Positions 1 through 7,003 of a stretch of DNA of 64,000 nt are shown here, piece by piece. Source of the DNA: Companilactobacillus baiquanensis (GTDB lineage: Bacteria > Bacillota > Bacilli > Lactobacillales > Lactobacillaceae). How positions within the stretch are numbered: the stretch's first letter is position 1; the number at the start of each line of letters is the position of its first letter. The stretch covers positions 124,001 to 188,000 of the forward strand of contig NZ_RHOQ01000004.1 in the NCBI RefSeq assembly GCF_003946605.1, written 5' to 3'. The position numbers and the translations under genes were made by a program. The notes below the pieces were generated by a model. It had not been told where the DNA came from. It saw only the letters and a program-made list of their open reading frames with translations, and searched no databases.

Positions 1-81
1 AAAAAAGGCATTCAAAAGTGTTAGAACAACAATTAAGATCAGCTGACCTAAAAGCGTCGCTCCGGTAGGATCATCACTCAT
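1..81 (-). CDS. N-terminus of HlyC/CorC (CNNM) family membrane protein, partial
   Basis: Only the first 27 codons are in the window; the gene runs off the left edge. The start ATG (79-81) is preceded on the minus strand by a purine-rich AGAGTGG ribosome site. The protein begins with a short acidic stretch, then a hydrophobic helix ending LNAFF. This is the usual opening of the CNNM transmembrane domain of TlyC/HlyC-type transporters in lactobacilli. The family assignment rests on this short match alone. Cation transport is the role known for the family and cannot be tested here. Confidence 0.5.
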   Translation of the reverse strand, partial: MSDDPTGATLLGQLILIVVLTLLNAFF

Positions 82-212
82 TAAATTTCCACTCTCTTTC
101 ATAAAGAACTTTAAACAAAATTGATAGAATCATTATAGCAGGTGTTAAAGTTTTCAACAATAAAGCTTTTTCATGCTAGAATTAAGGTATCAATAGATTT
201 GAGGTACTAGAA

Positions 213-677
213 ATGTCTAATAAGAAAATTGCAGTTATTTATCTTTTCTTTTTTATCATTCCATATATAGTTTGTTTAGGTGTCGTGGGTATTGCATATA
301 ACGCCCTAGTCCTACACGCTCTAACGTGGAGAGTAATCGCTGGTGGAGTTGTCGGTGCATTTGGAATGTTTGCCGTCAAAGTTATCGCTCAACGTCCGGT
401 TTTAATTATGTATCGATCATCAACTAAAAAGCCGCTCAAAGAATTAATAAATTTCTTTATCCTTGAACGCAAAAGAACGACTATCGGTTTAAATTTAATT
501 GTTGATTTTCTTTTATCGATCGCAAGTATTTATATCGTTGCAAAATTAATTCCATTATCAACAATTATCGGTTCTGCAATCGGCTGGTTAGTGCTGATAC
601 TCGTTGTGTCACTAACTTTAGCATCGTATTTAGAATTTGAATCTCTTTCCATATATTCTAGTAAAAAAGGAAAATGA
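213..677 (+). CDS. Small integral membrane protein, function unknown
   Basis: This is a 154-residue protein with about four hydrophobic segments (roughly residues 6-28, 38-58, 92-112 and 116-142) and basic loops (RSSTKKPLK, ERKRTT), so it should sit in the cytoplasmic membrane with a short lysine-rich tail. I do not recognise a family or catalytic motif. The ATG follows a modest ribosome site (GAGGTACTAGAA). It is transcribed away from the partial CNNM gene and ends just before the promoter of the cysteine-leader operon, so it is probably monocistronic. The coding call rests on a clean ORF, sensible start and hydropathy. Confidence 0.7.
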   Translation: MSNKKIAVIYLFFFIIPYIVCLGVVGIAYNALVLHALTWRVIAGGVVGAFGMFAVKVIAQRPVLIMYRSSTKKPLKELINFFILERKRTTIGLNLIVDFLLSIASIYIVAKLIPLSTIIGSAIGWLVLILVVSLTLASYLEFESLSIYSSKKGK

Positions 678-689
678 GAAAAAAAACAC

Positions 690-718
690 TTGACTTAGAG
701 AAATTTTAATAATAGTCT
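690..718 (+). promoter_or_regulatory. Promoter of the Cys-leader / ABC operon
   Basis: TTGACT (690-695) and TAGTCT (713-718) are separated by 17 bp. The -35 box is good and the -10 box weak. It lies 35 bp upstream of the leader ORF and is the only convincing promoter before it. Confidence 0.5.
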
Positions 719-752
719 TTAGACATCAAATTAATCAAGGGAGGTTTTAGAC

Positions 753-860
753 ATGACAAATTTTAACAACGTAAAACAAATGCAAGCATGTTGTTGTGTA
801 GTAATGATGCAAAATACATTACTATACTATTTCGGCATGCCTAATACCACTCTCAATTAA
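753..860 (+). CDS. Cysteine-rich leader peptide (35 aa), putative attenuator
   Basis: A 35-codon ORF starts with ATG 753 after a strong SD (AAGGGAGG, 738-745) and ends with TAA 858-860. Codons 13-15 are three consecutive TGT Cys codons (789-797), followed by Val-Val-Met-Met. An intrinsic terminator lies 25 nt downstream, and then a probable cyst(e)ine ABC importer operon begins. This is the layout of ribosome-mediated attenuation: stalling at Cys codons when Cys-tRNA is scarce would favour read-through. The stop codon lies inside a candidate antiterminator arm (CTCTC 850-854 with GAGAG 887-891, plus TTAA 857-860 with TTAA 882-885). The regulatory role is inferred. A secreted peptide is less likely because there is no signal sequence or processing gene. 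Confidence 0.75.
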   Translation: MTNFNNVKQMQACCCVVMMQNTLLYYFGMPNTTLN

Positions 861-885
861 TAAAACACGTAGTGTAAACAATTAA

Positions 886-918
886 GGAGAGCTGACATTA
901 GTCAGCTCTCCTTTTTTT
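886..918 (+). terminator. Attenuator terminator before ABC operon
   Basis: A perfect 11-bp stem (GGAGAGCTGAC 886-896, GTCAGCTCTCC 901-911) with an ATTA loop is followed by seven T. It sits between the Cys leader ORF and the first permease gene, so it must be bypassed for the operon to be expressed. Confidence 0.9.
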
Positions 919-943
919 ATTACCTACTGGAGGGGGGAAACAA

Positions 944-1603
944 ATGAGTTTTGAAATTATCAAACAAAGCTTGCCAATGTTTCAACAAGGCTTTATCTTA
1001 ACGCTCTACCTATCACTGATTGGAATCGTTGGTTCAGCTATTGTTGGTATAATTTGCAGCTTAGTACAATATTTTAAGATTCCAGTTTTAGATAAAGTTC
1101 TTCAAGTCTATATCGAAATTTCTAGAAATACACCGTTGTTGATTCAGTTATTCTTCTTGTACTACGCATTTCCAGCTATGGGCATAAAAATGAGTGCACA
1201 GCTTTGTGGGATCATCGGATTGATCTTCTTGGGTGGAAGTTACATGGCAGCAGGATTCAGTGGTGGATTTAATGGAGTTAGTAAAAAACAAGTTGAGTCA
1301 GGTAAAGCAATCGGACTTAATCGTTGGCAACTAGCAAGATATGTTGTCTTTCCACAAGGATTTGCATTGAGCATCCCTGCTTTAGCCGCAAACATTATCT
1401 TTTTGATCAAGGAAACTTCGATTTTCACCGTTATTGCAATTCCGGAATTAACCAATACTGCATTGGATTTGATCGGTCTGTACTACAATTCAAATGAATA
1501 TTTATTCGTCTTAGTTGTTGCATACGCAATCATCTTAATTCCACTATCAATTATTCTGACACTTTTGGAGAGGAGGGTTCGTTATGGCACATTCGGGAAT
1601 TAA
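944..1603 (+). CDS. Amino-acid ABC transporter permease 1 (probable cyst(e)ine)
   Basis: This 219-residue protein has five or so membrane spans and the His/Glu/Gln-type (HAAT) permease signature: SRNTPLLIQLFFLYY near residues 64-78 and the EAA loop (ESGKAIGLNRWQ, about 117-128) that contacts the ATPase. A strong SD (GGAGGGGGG) precedes ATG 944. It is the first structural gene of a four-gene operon: permease, permease (20-nt overlap), ATPase (11-nt overlap), binding protein. Substrate specificity cannot be read from the permease. Cyst(e)ine is inferred from the binding protein type and the Cys-codon leader upstream. Confidence 0.9.
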   Translation: MSFEIIKQSLPMFQQGFILTLYLSLIGIVGSAIVGIICSLVQYFKIPVLDKVLQVYIEISRNTPLLIQLFFLYYAFPAMGIKMSAQLCGIIGLIFLGGSYMAAGFSGGFNGVSKKQVESGKAIGLNRWQLARYVVFPQGFALSIPALAANIIFLIKETSIFTVIAIPELTNTALDLIGLYYNSNEYLFVLVVAYAIILIPLSIILTLLERRVRYGTFGN

Positions 1604-2276
1604 CGTTTTGTTTGAGGGAACAAATCTCACACGCCTATTGTTAGGAATGTGGACCACTTTTAAAATTGCTGCTGTAGCAATTATTATTGGTTTGATTATC
1701 GGCGTTATTTTAGGAATACTGCGAACTTTCCACAATCCAATTTTAAGATTTATTTTAAGAATATATCTTGAATTTTTCAGAATCGTTCCAACAGTAGTTT
1801 TATTATTCTTATTCTATTATATTTTGCCAAGGCAAATGAATCTCCATATGCCAGGTACTCAAGTGGCAACACTTGTCTTTGCTTTATGGGTCGCAGCAGA
1901 AATGAGTGATATTGTCCGTGGAGCTTTAATTTCTGTCCCGATCCATCAAAAAGAATCTGGCTTAGCCATCGGTCTAAATAGATTCCAACTTTACCGCTAC
2001 GTTTTAGTTCCACAAGCAGTTCAATTGGAACTTCCGGCAACGATCAACTTAGTAACTAGAGTTATCAAAACTACTTCACTTTTAATGCTGATCAGTGTCA
2101 TGGACGTTGTTAATATCGGTCAACAAATCGTGGAAGCTAATAATCAAAAATATCCAACCGGAGTTTTTTGGATCTATGGATTAATATTCTTACTATATTT
2201 TCTGATCGACTACCCATTATCATGGTGGGCCGGACGTTTAGAGAAAAAGAGATTGGAGCAGGCAAATGGCGAATGA
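1584..2276 (+). CDS. Amino-acid ABC transporter permease 2 (probable cyst(e)ine)
   Basis: The second 230-residue HAAT-family permease has the EAA loop KESGLAIGLNRFQLYRYV at about residues 125-142 and an FRIVPTVVLLFLFYY signature near 64-78. It overlaps the upstream permease by 20 nt, with its own SD (GAGGAGGG) inside that gene, which points to translational coupling and a heterodimeric channel. It also overlaps the ATPase gene by 11 nt. The importer therefore has two different membrane subunits, unlike the second transporter at 4.8 kb, which has one. Confidence 0.9.
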   Translation: MAHSGINVLFEGTNLTRLLLGMWTTFKIAAVAIIIGLIIGVILGILRTFHNPILRFILRIYLEFFRIVPTVVLLFLFYYILPRQMNLHMPGTQVATLVFALWVAAEMSDIVRGALISVPIHQKESGLAIGLNRFQLYRYVLVPQAVQLELPATINLVTRVIKTTSLLMLISVMDVVNIGQQIVEANNQKYPTGVFWIYGLIFLLYFLIDYPLSWWAGRLEKKRLEQANGE

Positions 2277-3006
2277 GGTTTTAAAGGTCGAACACCTTGA
2301 AAAGTATTATCAAAAGAAACATGTTTTACACGACATCAACTTCTCCATTTCTAAGGGTGAAGTTATTACATTACTTGGACCCTCAGGATCAGGAAAAAGT
2401 ACTTTGATCAGATGTCTTAACGGTCTTGAGGACTTTAGAAATGGTGAAATAACCTTTGAAAATAAAAAAGTTATTCCAAACGAAAAAAATTGGCAACAGT
2501 TACGACAAAAAATTGGAATGGTCTTCCAAAGTTACGACCTCTTTCCTAACCTAACTGTTTTAGACAATATTTTGTTGGGACCAACTAAAGTACAAAAAAG
2601 AAACGTTGATGAGGTAAAACAAGAAGTTGACGAATTATTAGAGAAAGTTGACTTATTGGATTATAAAAATGTCTATCCTAGACAATTATCCGGTGGTCAA
2701 AAACAAAGAATCGCCATTGTCAGAGCACTTGCACTACATCCAGAATTTATGCTCTTTGATGAAGTAACTGCATCACTTGATCCAGAAATGGTTCGTGGGG
2801 TTTTAAACATTATTCAGGATCTAGCTGATGAAGACGACATGACTATGATCATCGTCACTCATGAAATGAATTTTGCACAACAAATAGCTGATCGAGTTTT
2901 ATTCTTGAAAGACGGCAGTATTCTTGAAGATACTCCGGGAAAAGAATTCTTTAAGAATCCAGCTACTGATCAAGCTAAAGAATTTTTACAAAGTATGAAT
3001 TTTTAG
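2266..3006 (+). CDS. Amino-acid ABC transporter ATP-binding protein
   Basis: This 246-residue polar amino-acid ABC ATPase has Walker A GPSGSGKST (about 38-46), Q-loop GMVFQSYDLFPN, signature LSGGQKQR (about 142-149), Walker B FMLFDEVTASLD and switch His in IIVTHEM. Note the Walker B variant DEVTASLD where most relatives have DEPTSALD; the catalytic Glu is kept. The gene overlaps the upstream permease and sits 23 nt before the binding-protein gene. It energises import by the two permeases. Confidence 0.93.
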   Translation: MANEVLKVEHLEKYYQKKHVLHDINFSISKGEVITLLGPSGSGKSTLIRCLNGLEDFRNGEITFENKKVIPNEKNWQQLRQKIGMVFQSYDLFPNLTVLDNILLGPTKVQKRNVDEVKQEVDELLEKVDLLDYKNVYPRQLSGGQKQRIAIVRALALHPEFMLFDEVTASLDPEMVRGVLNIIQDLADEDDMTMIIVTHEMNFAQQIADRVLFLKDGSILEDTPGKEFFKNPATDQAKEFLQSMNF

Positions 3007-3029
3007 TTTATATATTGGGGGAAAATATT

Positions 3030-3884
3030 ATGAAACATAAATTATTGGTTAAATTAGTTGCACTGGTCGGAATAATCGCCAGTATTACATTGATCCTAGC
3101 GGGATGTGGTTCGTCTTCTTCATCTAGTGCTGATAGTAACAATCCTAGCAGTGTTGAAAAGATCAAGAAACGTGGTACCATTCGAGTTGCTGTCTTTGGC
3201 GATTTGCCACCTTATGGTTGGGTAAATAAAGATGGTAAGCGAGTTGGTTACGATATTACTTTAGCAAGAAGGATTGCTAAGGATTTAAATGTTAAACTTA
3301 AGTTTGTACAAGTAAATGCGAATAATCGTGTTGATGCTTTGAATTCTAATAAAGTAGATATTGTTTTGGCAAACTTCACTGTTACACCTGAAAGAAAAGA
3401 TGTTGTTGACTTTGCTAAAGCCTATATGAAAGTTTCAGTTGGGGTCGTATCACCAAAGGACAACCCAATTACTAAAGTTGATCAACTTAAAGGCAAAAAT
3501 TTGATCGTTACTAAAGGAACTACCGCTGAAAACTACTTCACATCTAAACAAAAAGATGTCGACTTACTAAAATTCGATTCTAAAACACAACAATTCAATG
3601 CTTTAAAGAATAATCGTGGTGTAGCTTTGGCAGATGATAACTCATATCTATACGCTTGGGTAAAAAATAATCCTACATATACTGTAGGTATCAAAAACAT
3701 TGGACCTAATCAATACATCTCACCTGCTGTTAAGAAGGGCAACAAGTCATTACTAAATTGGACTAACAAAGAAATCAAGAAACTAAATAAACAAAGTTTC
3801 TTTACAGACGACTACAACAGTCAATTGAAACCATATTTTGGTGATGAAGTAAAACCATCAGATATTATTCTTCCACAAAAGTAA
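3030..3884 (+). CDS. Extracellular amino-acid-binding lipoprotein, probable cyst(e)ine
   Basis: This is a solute-binding protein family 3 lipoprotein of 284 residues. I chose ATG 3030, not the in-frame TTG at 3015, because the GGGGGA ribosome site overlaps the earlier codons. A signal peptide ends with lipobox LAGC, followed by a serine-rich linker. The mature domain starts IKKRGTIRVAVFGDLPPYGW. The block ANFTVTPERKDVVDFA and the KGTTAEN segment resemble CjaA-type cysteine-binding proteins, which fits the Cys-codon leader of the operon. The family is certain; the ligand is inferred. There is no clear terminator before the next gene, so read-through into the second importer is possible. Confidence 0.85.
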   Translation: MKHKLLVKLVALVGIIASITLILAGCGSSSSSSADSNNPSSVEKIKKRGTIRVAVFGDLPPYGWVNKDGKRVGYDITLARRIAKDLNVKLKFVQVNANNRVDALNSNKVDIVLANFTVTPERKDVVDFAKAYMKVSVGVVSPKDNPITKVDQLKGKNLIVTKGTTAENYFTSKQKDVDLLKFDSKTQQFNALKNNRGVALADDNSYLYAWVKNNPTYTVGIKNIGPNQYISPAVKKGNKSLLNWTNKEIKKLNKQSFFTDDYNSQLKPYFGDEVKPSDIILPQK

Positions 3885-3969
3885 AGTTTAAAGGCTTATC
3901 TTTTTAAACATATTACTATTTGTGAGAAAATAGAAACTGGAAAATTTTATAATTGGGAGATTACTTAAG

Positions 3970-4758
3970 ATGAAGAAACGAATTGCGTTAATCATAGCCG
4001 CAGCATTTGCTTTTATATTGGTATTAAGCGGATGCTCAAGCAATAGTGCCGAAAACGACACTAAGACTAAGGGAACATTAACAGTTGGACTTGAGGGGAC
4101 CTTTGCACCTTATTCTTATCGTGAAAAAGGTAAACTAACTGGATTTGAAGTTGAATTAGCTAGAGATGTTGCTAAAGAATTGGATCTTAAAGTTAAATTT
4201 GTTCCAACAAAGTGGGATTCACTTATTGCTGGATTAAATTCCAAGACATTTGATGTTGTTTTCAACAACGTTGCTATCAATGCTTCACGTAAGAAACAAT
4301 ATATTTTCTCAACACCATACATCTACTCAAGATCTGTTATTGTTACTAAAAAAGACAATACTGAGATCACATCGATCGACGATGTTAAAGGTAAGAAGTT
4401 AGGTGAAGGTACTGGTACTGATAACTACAATAAAGCTAAGAAATTTGGTGCCGATGTAGTTCCATCATCAGATTACCAAACAACACTATCAATGATCGAT
4501 CAAGGACGTATTGCCGGTACTATTAACTCTAAAGAATCATTCTTAACATGGAAGAAAGATGGTCACCAAGATACTGACTTGCACTATATTGAAATTCCAT
4601 CAAGTAAGATAGAAACATCTAAGATCGCACCTATCTACAATAAGAACTCAAAGCACTTACGTGACAGAGTGAACAAGGCTCTTAAGAAGCTCGAAAAAGA
4701 TGGTACTTTAACTAAGTTATCTAAGAAATACTTTACAGATGATATTACTAAAAAATAA
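3970..4758 (+). CDS. Cystine-type ABC transporter substrate-binding lipoprotein
   Basis: This is a 262-residue SBP family 3 lipoprotein with lipobox LSGC. The mature part opens GTLTVGLEGTFAPYSYRE, with FEVELARDVAKEL and a SLIAGLNSKTFDVVFNNVAI block typical of TcyA/TcyJ cystine-binding proteins. It has only moderate similarity to the neighbouring binding protein at 3030, so this is a related but distinct importer. The order binding protein, permease, ATPase matches tcyABC of Bacillus. The cystine ligand is inferred from this resemblance. The SD is GGGAGA, 12 nt before ATG 3970. Confidence 0.85.
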   Translation: MKKRIALIIAAAFAFILVLSGCSSNSAENDTKTKGTLTVGLEGTFAPYSYREKGKLTGFEVELARDVAKELDLKVKFVPTKWDSLIAGLNSKTFDVVFNNVAINASRKKQYIFSTPYIYSRSVIVTKKDNTEITSIDDVKGKKLGEGTGTDNYNKAKKFGADVVPSSDYQTTLSMIDQGRIAGTINSKESFLTWKKDGHQDTDLHYIEIPSSKIETSKIAPIYNKNSKHLRDRVNKALKKLEKDGTLTKLSKKYFTDDITKK

Positions 4759-4795
4759 TTTCTAATTTAAGTCAGCGAGAGGGGTTTATTATTCC

Positions 4796-5491
4796 ATGTG
4801 GAATATTATTATAACGTCGCTTCCGGAAATGATTGGGGCAATGCTTCAGTTTACTATTCCTTTAGCCGTCATATCGTTTATCCTAGGATTGATCCTAGCC
4901 GTTTTAACAGCACTAATTAAATTTATTGAGCCTAGTGAAAATAAGGCTATTCGTTATCCTTATTTAGTTTTACGAGGTATTGCCAACTTTTATGTTTGGC
5001 TATTTCGTTCAACGCCTTTACTAGTTCAACTGTTCATCATATTCTTTGGATTGCCAAGTATTGGTGTCCAATTACCTGCTTTTACAGCCGCCGTAATTGG
5101 ATTTTCACTAAATACCGGAGCTTACGCATCTGAAACTATTCGTTCTGCCCTACTATCTGTACCGCAGGATCAATGGGATGCAGCTTATACTTTGAACTTT
5201 TCAACTAGACAAACACTAATGAAAATTGTTTTGCCACAAGCTGTCAGAATTGCACTTCCTCCACTATCCAATTCATTTATTGGTTTAGTAAAGGATACAT
5301 CTTTGGCCAGTTCGATCACTATTTTGGAAATGTTTCAAGTCAGCCAACAAATCACAGCTAAAAATTACCAACCATTATTAATGTATACTTTAGCCGCTGC
5401 TTTATATGCAATCATCTGTACATTGCTTAGCTGGTTGCAACATTACCTAGAGCGCAGAACATCCAAATACGTTAAAGGAAGTGAAGCATAA
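4796..5491 (+). CDS. Cystine-type ABC transporter permease
   Basis: This 231-residue HAAT permease has FRSTPLLVQLFIIFFGLP (about 69-86), the EAA loop (DQWDAAYTLNFSTRQTLMKIVLPQA) and four to five spans. It appears to act as a homodimer because the operon has one permease. The GAGAGGGG ribosome site is somewhat far (about 13 nt) from ATG 4796. Its last base is shared with the first base of the ATPase gene (TAATG), so the two are translationally coupled. Confidence 0.9.
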   Translation: MWNIIITSLPEMIGAMLQFTIPLAVISFILGLILAVLTALIKFIEPSENKAIRYPYLVLRGIANFYVWLFRSTPLLVQLFIIFFGLPSIGVQLPAFTAAVIGFSLNTGAYASETIRSALLSVPQDQWDAAYTLNFSTRQTLMKIVLPQAVRIALPPLSNSFIGLVKDTSLASSITILEMFQVSQQITAKNYQPLLMYTLAAALYAIICTLLSWLQHYLERRTSKYVKGSEA

Positions 5492-6237
5492 TGATTTCAA
5501 TGAAAAACATTGTTAAGAAATATGAAGGCAAAACCGTTTTGAATGACATCAGTGTGGATTTCCCTAGTGGTAAAACATCAGTCATCCTAGGACCTTCAGG
5601 ATCAGGTAAATCAACTTTACTTCGTTCTTTAGATCTACTAGTTCGTCCAGAGAGCGGATCAGTCAGTTTTCCTGACTTGTCAATTGACTATGCAGGAGCG
5701 ATCTCGAAAAAAGATAGTTTCAATTTGCGTAGAAAAACCAGTATGGTCTTTCAAAACTGGAACCTCTTCCCTAACCTAACTGTTTTAGACAATATTACAG
5801 CTGCTCCAATAACTGTTTTAAAAATGTCAAAAGACGATGCTAAAAAGGAAGCAAGATCACTATTGAAACAAGTCGGACTTGCTGAACTTGAGGATCGTTA
5901 TCCTAGTCAGTTATCTGGTGGACAACAACAACGTATTTCCATTTGTCGTGCGTTAGCTATCAATCCTGAATATGTTCTATTGGATGAGCCTACAAGTGCC
6001 CTTGATCCCGAACTTGAAACACAAGTTTTGAAAATCTTAGAGAAACTTGCTAATGAGGGACAGTCGATGGTAATTGTTACTCATAATATGGAATTTGCTC
6101 GTTTAGTAGCTGATAAAATCGTCTTCATTGAAGATGGTAATAAAGTATTTGACGGAGCAACTAAAGAATTCTTTGAGAATCCTACTCCTAGAATTAAGGA
6201 TTTCTTATCCGGAATCTCACTTGAAGCTGAAAATTAG
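5491..6237 (+). CDS. Cystine-type ABC transporter ATP-binding protein
   Basis: This 248-residue polar amino-acid ABC ATPase has Walker A GPSGSGKST (about 34-42), Q-loop VFQNWNLFPN, signature LSGGQQQR, Walker B YVLLDEPTSALD and switch His in IVTHNM. The start codon overlaps the stop of the permease. It is the last gene of the operon, followed by a strong hairpin terminator at 6243-6272. It powers uptake through the 4796 permease. Confidence 0.93.
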   Translation: MISMKNIVKKYEGKTVLNDISVDFPSGKTSVILGPSGSGKSTLLRSLDLLVRPESGSVSFPDLSIDYAGAISKKDSFNLRRKTSMVFQNWNLFPNLTVLDNITAAPITVLKMSKDDAKKEARSLLKQVGLAELEDRYPSQLSGGQQQRISICRALAINPEYVLLDEPTSALDPELETQVLKILEKLANEGQSMVIVTHNMEFARLVADKIVFIEDGNKVFDGATKEFFENPTPRIKDFLSGISLEAEN

Positions 6238-6242
6238 AAAAT

Positions 6243-6272
6243 AAAAAAAGACCGCAATCGCGGTCTTTTTTT
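6243..6272. terminator. Bidirectional terminator between ABC operon and ntdp gene
   Basis: The stem GACCGC/GCGGTC with loop AATC (6250-6265) is flanked by A-tract and T-tract, so it works on both strands for the convergent genes on either side. Confidence 0.85.
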
Positions 6273-6287
6273 GTATATCGAGCAATC

Positions 6288-6821
6288 CTAATGGTGCGAC
6301 AATTCTTTGTATCGTTGCATCCATAGATCAACATAAGCTTGTGAGAATGGACCTTTTCCCTTATCGATCCAATCGATTAAAACATCCACATTGTGATGTA
6401 AGATCGTATCTATTTCTGGCGGATAATTCCACATTTTGCTGTGGGCTGCATATTCGTCTACATCTAGTAAACGCTTCTCTCCGTCAGGAAAGACCTTAAC
6501 ATCCAAATCGTAATCAATATATTTGATGGCCTCTTTGTCTAAAGCAAATGGTGTCGCTAAATTACAATAATAAGAAACCCCACTCTCACGAATCATAGCT
6601 ATTATATTGAACCAGTAGTGCTTGTGAAAATAAACTAGTGCTGGTTCTCTTGTGACCCAACGACGACCGTCGGATTCAGTAACAAGAGTGTTCTCATTAC
6701 AACCAATTATTTCGTTTTCACTTGTCTTTAACACCATTGTTTCACGCCAAGTACGATGTAAATGACCATCATGCTTATAACTCTGGATTGCTACGTAATC
6801 TCCTTCTTTAGGGATCTGCAT
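6288..6821 (-). CDS. DUF402 / Ntdp-type nucleoside tri- and diphosphatase
   Basis: This is a 177-residue cytoplasmic protein with the full DUF402 pattern: an N-terminal [13 protein letters not shown] block, [18 protein letters not shown] in the middle, YYCNLATPF, the acidic [14 protein letters not shown] metal-binding region and LLDVDEY. This matches the Ntdp phosphatases that hydrolyse nucleoside di- and triphosphates with divalent metal. Length is normal for the family. It is convergent with the ABC operon and divergent from cas9, so it is a single gene and probably unrelated to CRISPR immunity. Confidence 0.85.
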   Translation of the reverse strand: MQIPKEGDYVAIQSYKHDGHLHRTWRETMVLKTSENEIIGCNENTLVTESDGRRWVTREPALVYFHKHYWFNIIAMIRESGVSYYCNLATPFALDKEAIKYIDYDLDVKVFPDGEKRLLDVDEYAAHSKMWNYPPEIDTILHHNVDVLIDWIDKGKGPFSQAYVDLWMQRYKELSHH

Positions 6822-6964
6822 AAATTACCCAGCTTTCCAATTCTTGTTCACGAAAAATTATAACAGAGCTGTGAAACAAATAAAAGCTAATATAAGTTTA
6901 ATTGTTAATGATTTGTAATCGCTTCAATTAATTCCTTATCTCCGCAATAAATCCCGCTAACATT

Positions 6965-6973
6965 TGGTATTAT
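6965..6973 (+). promoter_or_regulatory. Extended -10 promoter of cas operon
   Basis: TGGTATTAT (6965-6973) is an extended -10 element about 31 bp before the cas9 ATG. No good -35 box is visible. The cas9 SD is GGAGG (about 6990-6994). Confidence 0.4.
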
Positions 6974-7003
6974 TAAATTGTTAATTTATGGAGGTCTGAT
7001 CAT

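Noticed and set aside
753-860. Cys-rich 35-aa peptide as a bacteriocin
   Set aside because: No double-Gly leader, no modification or transport genes, and a terminator plus amino-acid importer follow directly, so a regulatory leader explains it better.
6919-6933. cre-like site TTGTAATCGCTTCAA before cas9
   Set aside because: Only a partial match, with the conserved C near the 3' end missing, and not placed well relative to the extended -10 box.
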